Numbered from the stretch's first letter, positions 27,120 to 36,648 are shown. The stretch: DNA of 64,000 bases from Winogradskyella thalassocola (GCF_900099995.1 NZ_FNCZ01000005.1:149456-213455); one strand, 5' to 3'. A program made the numbers and translations. The notes: generated from the letters alone by a model not told the origin.

Positions 27120-28508
27120 ATGACTTTAATAAAATCAATATCAGGAATAAGAGGAACAATAGGAGGATTGGTTGATGATAACTTAACGCCTATAGATGCT
27201 GTTAAATTTGCAGCAGCTTATGGGACTTGGTTAAAACAACAACGCGACAAAGACAATTATATAGTCGTTGTTGGTAGAGATGCTCGTATTTCCGGTGAAA
27301 TGATTCAGAATTTAGTAATGAATACTTTAGTCGGACTTGGCATCCATGTGATTGATTTAGGGTTGTCTACAACACCAACCGTTGAAATTGCTGTTCCCTT
27401 AGAACATGCCGATGGTGGTATTATTTTAACAGCAAGTCATAATCCTAAGCAATGGAATGCTTTAAAGCTTCTTAATTCAAAAGGCGAATTTTTAAATGGA
27501 TCAGAAGGACTGAAAATCTTAGAGATTTCAGAATCTAATACGATGAATTTTGCTGAGGTTGATGATTTAGGAAAAATAACAATTAACGATGCGTATATCG
27601 ATATTCATATTGATGAAGTCTTAGACTTAGAATTGGTAAACGTAAAAGCGATAAAAGATGCTAATTTTAAAGTGGTTGTTGATGGTGTGAATTCTACAGG
27701 AGGTATCGCTATCCCTTTATTATTAGAACGTTTAGGTGTTGAGGCTGTAAAATTATATTGTGATCCAACAGGTCATTTTCCTCATAATCCAGAACCTTTA
27801 AAAGAACATTTAGGGGATTTAGCAAAAGCGGTTGTAAAAGAATATGCTGATTTCGGAATCGTTGTAGATCCAGATGTCGATCGTTTAGCTTTTATGGACG
27901 AAACAGGTGAGATGTTTGGAGAAGAATATACATTGGTGGCTTGTGCAGATTACGTGTTGAGTAAAACGCCAGGAAACACTGTAAGCAATATGAGTTCTAC
28001 ACGAGCGTTACGCGATGTTACCGAAAAGCATGGTGGAACTTACGAGGCTAGTGCTGTAGGTGAAGTGAATGTAGTTGCCTTAATGAAGAAAAATAAAGTT
28101 GTTATTGGAGGTGAAGGCAATGGAGGTATTATTTACCCAGAATCACATTACGGACGTGATGCTTTAGTTGGTGTGGCTTTGTTTTTGAGCTTGCTAGCTG
28201 AAAAGAAAATGAAAGTCAGTGAACTTAGAGCGTCTTACCCAAATTACTTTATGAGTAAGAAGAAGATTGAATTAACTCCAGGATTAGATGTCGATGATAT
28301 TTTAAAAACTATGGAAGCTAATTACAGTCATGAAAATTTAACTACAATCGATGGAGTTAAAATTGACTTTGCAGATAGCTGGGTACACCTTCGTAAGAGT
28401 AACACGGAACCAATAATTAGAATTTATACTGAAGCACCTTCGCAAGAAGCAGCAGATACTTTAGCAGATAGAATTATCGGAGAGATTAAAGCTATTGCTA
28501 ATATTTAG
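27120..28508 (+). CDS. glmM: Phosphoglucosamine mutase
   Basis: The 462-residue protein is an alpha-D-phosphohexomutase. It has the phosphoserine loop TASHNPKQWNALK (Ser106), the Mg loop DPDVDRL near residue 250, the sugar-specificity loop GEGNGG and the phosphate-binding RKSNTEPIIRIYTE near the C-terminus. The family includes GlmM (glucosamine-6-P to glucosamine-1-P) and phosphomannomutases; the Bacteroidota version of this length is usually called GlmM, and it feeds UDP-GlcNAc synthesis. Some uncertainty about sugar specificity remains. Confidence 0.88.
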   Translation: MTLIKSISGIRGTIGGLVDDNLTPIDAVKFAAAYGTWLKQQRDKDNYIVVVGRDARISGEMIQNLVMNTLVGLGIHVIDLGLSTTPTVEIAVPLEHADGGIILTASHNPKQWNALKLLNSKGEFLNGSEGLKILEISESNTMNFAEVDDLGKITINDAYIDIHIDEVLDLELVNVKAIKDANFKVVVDGVNSTGGIAIPLLLERLGVEAVKLYCDPTGHFPHNPEPLKEHLGDLAKAVVKEYADFGIVVDPDVDRLAFMDETGEMFGEEYTLVACADYVLSKTPGNTVSNMSSTRALRDVTEKHGGTYEASAVGEVNVVALMKKNKVVIGGEGNGGIIYPESHYGRDALVGVALFLSLLAEKKMKVSELRASYPNYFMSKKKIELTPGLDVDDILKTMEANYSHENLTTIDGVKIDFADSWVHLRKSNTEPIIRIYTEAPSQEAADTLADRIIGEIKAIANI

Positions 28509-28608
28509 TGTCTTTAAGATTGCACTAATAAATGTGAATCTGAAGTAAACAAAAGTGCCTTGAGATGAGATTGATTTCAATAGGAGTAATGCATAAAATG
28601 ATAGAAGG

Positions 28609-30111
28609 ATGATTTTAGAAACGAATACTACGGAAATGACTGAATTAGAAGCTTATTTTAATCAGTTTCGGCAACATATCATTGGTCAAAATCAAATGTT
28701 TGAATCTCCTTATGGTGAACAAAAAATCATCTATACAGATTGGACAGCTTCTGGTCGATTATACAGACCTATTGAAGACAAACTAACAAATGATTTTGGG
28801 CCTTTTGTTGCTAATACACATACCGAAACTACAGTTTCTGGTACGGCTATGACAAAAGCGTATCATAAAGCGAGGCACATTATTAAAGATCACGTCAATG
28901 CTAATGATGATGATATTTTAATCTGTTCCGGTAATGGTATGACCGGTGTAGTCAACAAGTTTCAACGTATTTTGGGCTTAAAAGTTCCAGAGAATTTAAA
29001 GGAGTTTACCAACATCCCAGAAGAAATGCGACCAGTTGTTTTTATTTCACATATGGAGCATCATTCTAATCAAACGACCTGGTTAGAAACGATGGCAAAG
29101 GTTGAGGTCGTACCACCAAATGAAGATGGTTTATTTTGCCTGAAGAATTTAGAGACCTTATTAGTTAAATATAAAGATTGTACCATTAAAATCGCTTCAG
29201 TTGTTGGTGGGTCTAATGTTACTGGAATTCAGATTCCACATCACGATGTGGCTAAATTGATGCATCAACATGGTGGAGTTTGTTTTGTGGATTTTGCATG
29301 TTCTGCACCTTATGTTGCTATTGACATGCATCCTGAAGACAACGATGCACAATTAGACGCTATTTTCTTTTCGCCTCATAAATTTTTAGGTGGACCAGGA
29401 ACTTCTGGTATTTTGGTTTTTAATAAGAAGTTATATAAAAATATGGTTCCAGATTGTCCAGGAGGAGGTACCGTGAGTTGGACAAATCCTTGGGGAGAAC
29501 ACAAGTATATTGATAATATTGAAGATAGAGAAGATGGTGGTACACCAGGTTTTCTTCAAGTTATAAAAACAGCACTTTCTATTAATTTGAAAGAACAAAT
29601 GGGAGTGTCTAATATTTTGAAGCGCGAGCATGAACTAGTTCAAATTATTTTTGAAAAATTAGGAGACACTCCTAATATAAATATTCTTGCAGGTCAGCAT
29701 CAGGATCGCTTAGGAGTGATTTCGTTTTATATTGACGATTTACATTTTAACCTTGCTGTAAAGTTATTAAATGATAAATTCGGTGTGCAAACTCGTGGAG
29801 GTTGCAGTTGCGCCGGTACTTATGGGCATTTCTTATTGCACGTCGATCAGCAAATGTCGCACGAATTAACTAATGAGATTTCTATTGGAGATTTAGTGCG
29901 AAAACCAGGTTGGATTCGTATGTCTATACATCCTACAACCACAAATGCAGAGATTAAATATGTCTGCGATAGTATTTTAGATTTAGCCAAAAACCATGAA
30001 ACTTGGGCTAAAGATTATGAATACTCTAAGTGTAATAATGAGTTTATACATAAAAGTTTAGTTGATCAACCTTGTACGGCTATTAACGTGGATGCTTGGT
30101 TTGATATGTAA
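28609..30111 (+). CDS. Class V aminotransferase-fold PLP enzyme
   Basis: The 500-residue protein is a fold-type I PLP enzyme of the class V / SufS-like group. The PLP lysine lies in FFSPHKFLGGPGTSG, with the preceding SHMEHHSN and FVDFACSAPY motifs. A GGCSCAGTYGH segment near the C-terminus resembles the cysteine loop of desulfurases. The N-terminal TDWTASGRLYRPIED region is typical of a Bacteroidota group annotated only as aminotransferase class V. Cysteine desulfurase or kynureninase-like activity is possible. It stands alone. Confidence 0.82.
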   Translation: MILETNTTEMTELEAYFNQFRQHIIGQNQMFESPYGEQKIIYTDWTASGRLYRPIEDKLTNDFGPFVANTHTETTVSGTAMTKAYHKARHIIKDHVNANDDDILICSGNGMTGVVNKFQRILGLKVPENLKEFTNIPEEMRPVVFISHMEHHSNQTTWLETMAKVEVVPPNEDGLFCLKNLETLLVKYKDCTIKIASVVGGSNVTGIQIPHHDVAKLMHQHGGVCFVDFACSAPYVAIDMHPEDNDAQLDAIFFSPHKFLGGPGTSGILVFNKKLYKNMVPDCPGGGTVSWTNPWGEHKYIDNIEDREDGGTPGFLQVIKTALSINLKEQMGVSNILKREHELVQIIFEKLGDTPNINILAGQHQDRLGVISFYIDDLHFNLAVKLLNDKFGVQTRGGCSCAGTYGHFLLHVDQQMSHELTNEISIGDLVRKPGWIRMSIHPTTTNAEIKYVCDSILDLAKNHETWAKDYEYSKCNNEFIHKSLVDQPCTAINVDAWFDM

Positions 30112-30157
30112 TTATTGAAGTTGTATAGTAGCTTATTTCTCTTTAAAAAGAAAAGCG

Positions 30158-31048
30158 TTATTGAAATTCAGCTGGCACTTTATCTCTATGTTTCCAGCGT
30201 CTGTGCGTCCAAAGGTAAAATTCTGGTGCTTGTAAAATCTGCTCTTCAACCAACTTAAAGAATAAGTCTGTAATTTCGTAATCTTTAAATTCTTTTGGGT
30301 TTTCTGTAATGGTTTTAAACGTTGTTTCATAATAGCCACGCTTAATTCGTTTCACGCTAAAAAACACCACTGCCATATCTAATTTCTTGGCCAACATTTC
30401 TGCACCCGTATGCATTGGCACTTTTATGCCCATAAATTCATTCCAATGAAAGGCTTTATGAACTTTAGGGGTTTGGTCAGAGACAAATCCGTTGATGGTT
30501 AATTCTCCTTTTTTCTTACTTTCTAGCAGAACTCCATAGGTTTCTTTTGTAGTGATAAGGTGAGAATTATATTTGGCTCTAATACGTTTTACTAATTTAT
30601 CAAAATACTTATTGGCTAGACGTTTGTAGACGGCATAACCTTTATGCTTAACATGTTTTTGTAAAATAAAAATCCATTCCCAACTCCCATAATGCGCGCA
30701 CATTAAAATAATACTTCGCTGTTTTTTTTCTAGATCATTGATTAATTCGACATTTGTAAACTTAAAGCGCTTATTCATTTCAGCTTCAGTAATCGTCAAT
30801 GATTTTATGGCTTCCACCATCATATCACAAAAATGGTGATAGAATTTTCCTGTGATTGTTGAAATTTCTTGTTCTGATTTATCAGGAAAAACCAATCGTA
30901 AATTTTCTTTTACAACCGACTTTCTATAGCCGAAAATTTTATACATAAAAAAGTATATAATATCAGACAGTCCATAAAGTAATCTAAACGGTAATATTGA
31001 TATTAACCAAAGAATCGGGTAAACTAAAATATAAGCAATAAGTTGCAT
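30158..31048 (-). CDS. Lysophospholipid/lipid A acyltransferase (LpxL family)
   Basis: With the start at 31,048 (MQLIAYILVYPILWL) the protein has 296 residues: an N-terminal membrane anchor, then the HTRB/LpxL catalytic motif HYGSWEW (H-x4-E). Later blocks GFVSDQTPK and GAEMLAKKLDMAVVFF match the family. Such enzymes add a secondary acyl chain to lipid A or make ornithine/serine lipids in Bacteroidota; the acceptor cannot be told apart here. It is transcribed divergently from the rhomboid gene from back-to-back -7 boxes. Confidence 0.85.
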   Translation of the reverse strand: MQLIAYILVYPILWLISILPFRLLYGLSDIIYFFMYKIFGYRKSVVKENLRLVFPDKSEQEISTITGKFYHHFCDMMVEAIKSLTITEAEMNKRFKFTNVELINDLEKKQRSIILMCAHYGSWEWIFILQKHVKHKGYAVYKRLANKYFDKLVKRIRAKYNSHLITTKETYGVLLESKKKGELTINGFVSDQTPKVHKAFHWNEFMGIKVPMHTGAEMLAKKLDMAVVFFSVKRIKRGYYETTFKTITENPKEFKDYEITDLFFKLVEEQILQAPEFYLWTHRRWKHRDKVPAEFQ

Positions 31049-31071
31049 TAAAGTATGATTGCATTTAAGCA

Positions 31072-31087
31072 CAAATATATATATTTG
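31072..31087. promoter_or_regulatory. Palindromic divergent promoter (two abutting -7 boxes)
   Basis: The 16-bp palindrome CAAATATATATATTTG contains TATATTTG on the plus strand (31,080-31,087) and TATATTTG on the minus strand (31,079-31,072). They lie back to back between the acyltransferase and rhomboid genes. For the plus direction a TTG at 31,059-31,061 lies 18 bases upstream of the -7 box. Confidence 0.6.
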
Positions 31088-31107
31088 ATTTATAAGAATT
31101 AGAGTTT

Positions 31108-31767
31108 ATGGACAATTTAGGTATAAGTATAGTTACCATTGTGATTATTGTAGCCAACGGTATTATGTCTTTTAAAGGATTTGATGATCGTGGTTTTTTT
31201 GAGAAATACAAATTTAATGTCGGCAGCATAAAACGTGGAGAACAGATAAGGATGATAAGTTCTGGATTTTTGCATGCTGATATTACGCATTTGCTGTTTA
31301 ATATGTTTACGCTTTATTTCTTTGCAGATGCTGTGGTTAAGCAGTTGGGGGCATTTAATTTTATTGTTATTTATTTTGCCAGTTTAATTTTTGGAAACTT
31401 ACTCTCGCTCTATTTTCATAAGGACGAGTATTGGTATAGTGCTATCGGCGCGAGTGGTGCTGTAACGGGTGTATTATATGCAGCGATACTGTTACGTCCA
31501 GATATGAGCTTGTATATGTATTTTATACCCATCCCGATTCCTGGTTATGTGTTTGGTATTGGCTATTTGTTATATTCAATTTATGGTATGAAAAATAGAA
31601 TCGGAAACATTGGCCACGATGCCCATTTTGGTGGTGCAATCGGTGGCTATGTGGTGACTTTAATAATGGTGCCAAGTTTGTTTACAACCAATTTAGGCTA
31701 TGTAGGATTATTAGCGATACCAATAGTTATTCTTTTTGTATTGTATAAAACAGGAAAATTAAAATAA
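31108..31767 (+). CDS. Rhomboid family intramembrane serine protease
   Basis: The 219-residue protein has six hydrophobic helices. It carries the rhomboid catalytic pair: Ser in GASGAVTGV (near residue 115) and His in HDAHFGGAIGG (near residue 175). The conserved HLLFNMFTLYFF supplies the oxyanion Asn, and GFLHADITHL matches the L1/TM2 region. Rhomboids cleave transmembrane substrates within the bilayer; the target here is unknown. Confidence 0.9.
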   Translation: MDNLGISIVTIVIIVANGIMSFKGFDDRGFFEKYKFNVGSIKRGEQIRMISSGFLHADITHLLFNMFTLYFFADAVVKQLGAFNFIVIYFASLIFGNLLSLYFHKDEYWYSAIGASGAVTGVLYAAILLRPDMSLYMYFIPIPIPGYVFGIGYLLYSIYGMKNRIGNIGHDAHFGGAIGGYVVTLIMVPSLFTTNLGYVGLLAIPIVILFVLYKTGKLK

Positions 31768-31886
31768 TTGTAAATTCAATATCATTTAGTATAATAAAGA
31801 ATAAAAAGGTATGACAAAAGTCATGTTTTTGCCTGAAAACTAAAATCATCTTTGTTGCTTATTCAATTTTTAAACAAAATTAGAAG

Positions 31887-33686
31887 ATGGCTTTAACAAA
31901 ATCACTGCACAGTTTTCATATACCAGTAATGGGTTTAGCGTATACTATTGATAGTCCTATTCGTGTGGCTCAATATGGTATTTCGTCCGTAGTATCAATT
32001 ATAGACGATGAACTTATTGAAAAAATGAATGCTTTTTACAGTAAAAAATTCAACTTACCATACCAAGAAATCACAAAAAAGGCACAAGATTATCGCGCCG
32101 AACGTATTACATCGTATTTAAATTTGGCTGATACTATTGTAAAAGAAAAGTTCTCAAATTTTAAAGCGGAATTATCTGAAAGCAAAGCGGCTTTGGAACA
32201 CTTTATCACCACCTTACCTAATACATCTGATTTTAAGGAAGGACTTTCTAATTTTCTACAAGAAGGAGTTGCATTTAAGGATAAGGTTAGAAGTTATCTC
32301 GAAACCCATTTAAAAGCGGGAACTATTGATGTTAACATCATGACCAAAGTCGATAAAGATAATTTTATTAAAGGTGAACAATTACCAACAGAATACAATG
32401 ATGCACATGCCTCGCTACGTGGTTTTGCGAATAGTAACTTAAGCTCATCTGTCGTACTTTCTGCGGGAATGAATCCTAGATTATACAGTTATTTTGAGAA
32501 TTTTAAAGACTTCTTTCCGGATGCGAATGGAGAGTTAAAAAAGAAAATCATATTAAAAGTTAGTGATTACCGCTCTGCAATTATTCAAGGCAAGTTTTTA
32601 GCTAAAAAAGGCCTTTGGGTTTCCGAATATAGAATAGAATCAGGATTAAACTGTGGTGGTCATGCTTTTGCTACCGAAGGTTTTTTATTGGGTCCAATTT
32701 TAGAAGAGTTTAAGACGAAGAAAATAGAATTAATACAAGACACACACGAGGTTTATGTAAAAGGTTTAAATCAAAAGGAAATCGACGCTCCTCAGCAACC
32801 TTTAGAATTGAAAATTACAGTCCAAGGTGGAGTGGGGACCGCAGAAGAGCATCATTTTTTACTTGAAAATTATCAGGTCGATTCGGTAGGTTGGGGAACA
32901 CCATTTTTATTAGTGCCAGAAGCCACATCTGTAGATCAACAAACACGAGATTTATTACGTAGCGCTAAAGAAAAAGACTTGTATTTAAGTGGGATTTCGC
33001 CTTTAGGTGTTCCTTTTAATACTATAAAAGGAACGACTAATGAGTTTCATAAACAAAAACGGATTACGAACAATAAAGCAGGCAGTTCTTGTCCAAAGAA
33101 ATTTTTGGCATTAAGTAAAGCGTTTGGTCCAGAAGGGATTTGTACGGCTTCTAAAAAATATCAAGATGTTAAGTTACAAGAACTAGAAACTAAAAAAGCG
33201 GACGTCTCTCCAACTATTTATGAAAATGCTAAAGCCAAAATAACCGAAAAAGCATGCCTATGTGTTGGTTTGGCAAATGCTTCTTATTTAGAAAACAATA
33301 TTGATATTAAAGGGCAGGAGCAAGGAGTTGTTATTTGTCCGGGGCCAAATGTGGCGTATTTTGATAAAGAAGTTTCACTTTCTGAAATGATGAAACATAT
33401 TAATGGTAATGCCTCTGTACTTTCTAATGTAGATCGTCCAAATATGTTTGTAAAGGAATTGAAAATGTATGTGGATTATTTAAAAAATGAGATCGATACT
33501 ATTTCTGAAGACCTAACAGCCAAACAGATTAAAAAATGGACAGCATTTAAAAACAATCTGTTTGATGGTATTACGTACTATGAAGACTTGTTTGTAACGG
33601 CGCTATCTTCAGAATATACAACTATTCAAAAAGAGCTTCAATTTTATAAAGATGAATTGACGCTTGTTTCTATACCTCAGTTATAA
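31887..33686 (+). CDS. Large conserved-looking protein of unknown function
   Basis: This 599-residue, apparently cytoplasmic protein matches nothing I can name. It starts HSFHIPVMGLAYTIDSPIRVAQ. A middle block has GLNCGGHAFATEGFLLGP and GGVGTAEEHHFLL with VDSVGWGTPFLLVPEA, in the style of a TIM-barrel flavin or nitronate-monooxygenase-like active site. The C-terminal third has spaced cysteines (GSSCPKKF, GPEGICTAS, KACLCVGLAN, VVICPGPN) that could bind a metal or iron-sulfur cluster. A terminator follows, so it is monocistronic. A redox enzyme is a guess. Confidence 0.6.
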   Translation: MALTKSLHSFHIPVMGLAYTIDSPIRVAQYGISSVVSIIDDELIEKMNAFYSKKFNLPYQEITKKAQDYRAERITSYLNLADTIVKEKFSNFKAELSESKAALEHFITTLPNTSDFKEGLSNFLQEGVAFKDKVRSYLETHLKAGTIDVNIMTKVDKDNFIKGEQLPTEYNDAHASLRGFANSNLSSSVVLSAGMNPRLYSYFENFKDFFPDANGELKKKIILKVSDYRSAIIQGKFLAKKGLWVSEYRIESGLNCGGHAFATEGFLLGPILEEFKTKKIELIQDTHEVYVKGLNQKEIDAPQQPLELKITVQGGVGTAEEHHFLLENYQVDSVGWGTPFLLVPEATSVDQQTRDLLRSAKEKDLYLSGISPLGVPFNTIKGTTNEFHKQKRITNNKAGSSCPKKFLALSKAFGPEGICTASKKYQDVKLQELETKKADVSPTIYENAKAKITEKACLCVGLANASYLENNIDIKGQEQGVVICPGPNVAYFDKEVSLSEMMKHINGNASVLSNVDRPNMFVKELKMYVDYLKNEIDTISEDLTAKQIKKWTAFKNNLFDGITYYEDLFVTALSSEYTTIQKELQFYKDELTLVSIPQL

Positions 33687-33725
33687 ATGGTTTAGGTGCT
33701 CTAAAATAGAATACTGCTTAAATGA

Positions 33726-33765
33726 GAAAGCCTTTACATTACTATAAAGGCTTTCTTGTTTTTAT
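33726..33765 (+). terminator. Intrinsic terminator after the 599-residue protein gene
   Basis: GAAAGCCTTTA (33,726-33,736) pairs perfectly with TAAAGGCTTTC (33,745-33,755) around an 8-base loop, followed by TTGTTTTT. Confidence 0.85.
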
Positions 33766-33836
33766 CTGTAATTATTATCTAGAACTTTTTATATTACTTG
33801 TAAAAGACTCTTAAAAGCTCTAGAGTTATAAGCCGT

Positions 33837-34991
33837 TTATAGACCTAAAAGTTCTTTTACTTTGGCTTCTAAAGTGTCTCCTCTAATATTTTTAGCGACA
33901 ATTTTACCTTCGGCATCTAATATAAAGACCGCAGGGATAGCGTTTATATTATAAAGTTGTGCTACAGGATCTTGAAAATACTGTAAGTTAGAAACTTGAG
34001 TCCATGTTAATTTGTCTTTTTTAATGGCATCTAGCCATGTTTGCTTAGGGTCTTTTTGAGAACGCGTACCATCTAAAGAGACACCAATGATTTCTAATCC
34101 TTGGTCGTGATATTTGTTATAGATTTTAACGACATTTGGGTTTTCTCTTCTGCAAGGCCCGCACCAAGCCGCCCAAAAATCAATGATAGTAACTTTACCT
34201 TTAACATCATTTAGACTTACTATGTTTCCTTCAGGAGTTGGAGCTTCAAAGTTTGGGGCTATTTTACCAATATCAACACGTGCTTTTTTCTGATAAGCGA
34301 TTAATAAATTATCTAAAGTTATTTTTAATGATATGCCTTTTGGTGATGATTTTAATTCTGAATCAAGGTTATCAAAAGCCGTTAAATACTCCTCAATATT
34401 GGCATTTCTTTTAGCAGATTCTAACTCAATTAACGCAAGACTATAGTAACTACTTGGGTGATTTTTTATAAACTTAATTGGAAATTCTTGGAATTTCGTT
34501 TCGGCTGCTGCAGCAAGCTTTGTTATAGAGTCTCTTTTTGCAATAGCACTGGTAGATCTGTTATTTCTCAATTGAACCTTTAAATCCATAGCTGTTTTAC
34601 GGAGCGCAGTCAATTCCTTTTGATATGTGTCATAATCATTTTGAGACGACGAGCCCGATACTGTAGATTGTGAAATATTAGCCTTGTTAATCGCAATATC
34701 AATGGCGCTATTTTCTAGCATAAAATTTAGATTGCCATTTACAGAATTTACAGAAATTATTGATAACGTTGGGTATAAGACTTTCCCCGTAAATGTGAAT
34801 TTTTCATCAATGACAACGGCCGTATCCAAAACCCGTTCTCTTCCATTTTTTTCGACATTTTTTAAATACGCTCTCACTCCATTATATACGCCTACAGCAT
34901 TACCATTAATAATGAAGTCTGTTCGTTTTTCTTCGGATTTACATCCTAAACATAAAAGCCCAATAAAGGTGAAGATCAATACGTTTCTCAT
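33837..34991 (-). CDS. TlpA-like thiol:disulfide oxidoreductase lipoprotein with DUF4369
   Basis: The 384-residue protein has a lipoprotein signal (FTFIGLLCLGC, Cys near residue 17) and an N-terminal DUF4369 beta domain (residues about 25-130). A helical linker precedes a C-terminal thioredoxin fold with the active site WCGPC in DFWAAWCGPC (near residue 275) and the cis-Pro loop NAIPAVFIL. It is anchored in the membrane facing the periplasm and probably reduces disulfides or supports cytochrome maturation. This domain pairing is very common in Bacteroidota. Confidence 0.9.
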   Translation of the reverse strand: MRNVLIFTFIGLLCLGCKSEEKRTDFIINGNAVGVYNGVRAYLKNVEKNGRERVLDTAVVIDEKFTFTGKVLYPTLSIISVNSVNGNLNFMLENSAIDIAINKANISQSTVSGSSSQNDYDTYQKELTALRKTAMDLKVQLRNNRSTSAIAKRDSITKLAAAAETKFQEFPIKFIKNHPSSYYSLALIELESAKRNANIEEYLTAFDNLDSELKSSPKGISLKITLDNLLIAYQKKARVDIGKIAPNFEAPTPEGNIVSLNDVKGKVTIIDFWAAWCGPCRRENPNVVKIYNKYHDQGLEIIGVSLDGTRSQKDPKQTWLDAIKKDKLTWTQVSNLQYFQDPVAQLYNINAIPAVFILDAEGKIVAKNIRGDTLEAKVKELLGL

Positions 34992-35127
34992 AATACTATT
35001 TTAAATCTAATGTTCTTAATTAATTTAAGGAACTGCAAATATAAAAACAAAGCTTAAATACGAAGAATATAAACGCTAAGTCTTAAAGTTGAAGACTATT
35101 ATATTTAAAGAATCCCATAATTTACAA

Positions 35128-35135
35128 TACTTTTG
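35128..35135 (+). promoter_or_regulatory. -7 box (TACTTTTG) of mnmE
   Basis: TACTTTTG fits TAnnTTTG exactly, 17 bases before the mnmE ATG. Confidence 0.5.
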
Positions 35136-35152
35136 CAACAAATAATTAGACC

Positions 35153-36559
35153 ATGCATAACGATACCATTGTAGCTTTAGCAACACCATCAGGGAGTGGT
35201 GCCATTGCCGTTATACGATTATCAGGACTCGATGCCATAAACATAGCTTCAAAATGTTTTAAATCTGTTTCTAATAAAGATTTAAACAAGCAAGCTACGC
35301 ATACCATTCATTTAGGTCATATTATTGATAATAGCAGAACTATTGATGAGGTTTTGGTGTCTGTATTTAAGGATCCTAATTCTTACACTGGTGAAAATGT
35401 GGTGGAAATATCATGTCATGGGTCGTCTTATATTCAACAAGAAATCATTCAATTGTTTTTACGAGAAGGTTGCAGAATGGCTTCGGCTGGTGAATTCACC
35501 TTGCGTGCTTTTTTGAATGGTAAGTTAGATTTGAGTCAGGCGGAAGCTGTGGCCGATTTAATTTCTAGTGATAATGAAGCGTCGCATCAGATTGCGATGC
35601 AGCAGATGCGTGGAGGTTTCTCTTCTGAAATTGCTAAGCTTCGTGAAGAGCTCCTAAACTTTGCCTCGTTAATAGAATTAGAATTAGACTTTGCTGAAGA
35701 AGATGTTGAATTTGCGGACAGAACTCAGTTTAGGGAGCTTATAGAACGTATTAATTTTGTACTAAAGCGTTTGATAGATTCTTTTGCTGTAGGTAACGTG
35801 ATTAAAAATGGTATTCCTGTAGCGATTGTTGGTGAGCCTAATGTTGGAAAATCGACCTTGTTGAATGCGTTATTAAACGAAGATCGTGCGATTGTTTCTG
35901 AAATTGCAGGAACCACAAGAGATACTATTGAAGATGAAATTTCTATTGGAGGAATTGGTTTTCGATTTATAGATACGGCAGGTATCCGTGAAACTGAAGA
36001 TGTTGTTGAAAGCATTGGTATAAAGAAAACCTTTGAAAAGATTGAGCAAGCCCAAGTGGTGATGTTTTTGGTGAGTAGCGCGCAGTTAGCTGTGGATAAA
36101 GAGGCTATTAAAACCATTACGATTGAGATTGAAAAGGTAAAAAACAAGTTCCCGCAAAAACAGTTATTGGTTATTTTGAATAAAATTGATCAGATTACAG
36201 ATTCGGAATTGGCTGATATTAGAACCGCTTTACAATCTAAAGCTACTCAGGTTATCCCCATTTCTGCAAAGACTGGATTTGGTGTAGAACAACTTACTAA
36301 TAAGCTTCTCGATTTAATTAATACCGGAGCGTTGCGTAATAATGAAACCATTGTAACGAATTCACGTCATTATGATGCTTTATTAAAGGCTTTTGAAGAG
36401 GTTCAGAAAGTGAAAGACGGTTTAGCGACCGGCTTGTCTGGTGACTTGTTAGCTATTGATATTCGTCAGGCGTTGTATCACTTTGGAGAGATTACCGGAG
36501 AGATTACTAATGATGATTTACTTGGTAATATTTTTGCTAATTTCTGTATCGGGAAGTAA
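35153..36559 (+). CDS. mnmE: tRNA modification GTPase MnmE
   Basis: The 468-residue protein has the N-terminal tetrahydrofolate-binding TrmE domain (IVALATPSGSGAIAVIRLSG), a helical domain, and an inserted GTPase domain. The GTPase motifs are GEPNVGKST (G1, near residue 226), GTTRDTIED (G2/G3 region) and LNKID (G4). It ends in the invariant FCIGK, whose Cys465 is the conserved catalytic residue. With MnmG it makes cmnm5 modification at U34 of several tRNAs. The reading frame is intact even though a genomic island begins at its 3' end. Confidence 0.97.
   Translation: MHNDTIVALATPSGSGAIAVIRLSGLDAINIASKCFKSVSNKDLNKQATHTIHLGHIIDNSRTIDEVLVSVFKDPNSYTGENVVEISCHGSSYIQQEIIQLFLREGCRMASAGEFTLRAFLNGKLDLSQAEAVADLISSDNEASHQIAMQQMRGGFSSEIAKLREELLNFASLIELELDFAEEDVEFADRTQFRELIERINFVLKRLIDSFAVGNVIKNGIPVAIVGEPNVGKSTLLNALLNEDRAIVSEIAGTTRDTIEDEISIGGIGFRFIDTAGIRETEDVVESIGIKKTFEKIEQAQVVMFLVSSAQLAVDKEAIKTITIEIEKVKNKFPQKQLLVILNKIDQITDSELADIRTALQSKATQVIPISAKTGFGVEQLTNKLLDLINTGALRNNETIVTNSRHYDALLKAFEEVQKVKDGLATGLSGDLLAIDIRQALYHFGEITGEITNDDLLGNIFANFCIGK
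36542..36559 (+). repeat. Candidate island attachment site in the mnmE 3' end
   Basis: The last 18 bases of mnmE (TTCTGTATCGGGAAGTAA, encoding FCIGK-stop) closely resemble the 18-bp attachment site at the 3' end of trmE/mnmE used by SGI1-type islands. A tyrosine recombinase gene follows within 600 bases, and all genes beyond are accessory. No second copy was found in the window, so the right attachment site would lie further right. Confidence 0.55.
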
Positions 36560-36640
36560 TTAAGCTTCTTTTTATTGGTTTTTACTTGTTTTTCAATGGT
36601 TTACATATTCTTTTTTGTTGCCTAATTGCCCTTTTTTAAC

Positions 36641-36648
36641 TATATTTG
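36641..36648 (+). promoter_or_regulatory. -7 box (TATATTTG) at the left end of the island
   Basis: TATATTTG matches the Bacteroidetes -7 consensus. It lies 126 bases before the chosen start of the first island gene and directly upstream of the TTGCCC-containing and 10-bp phased repeats, leaving a long leader that could be bound by an island protein. Confidence 0.45.

Noticed and set aside
35725-36147. 140-residue minus-strand frame inside mnmE
   Set aside because: It is a Ser/Ile-rich antisense shadow of the GTPase domain, with no start context of its own.
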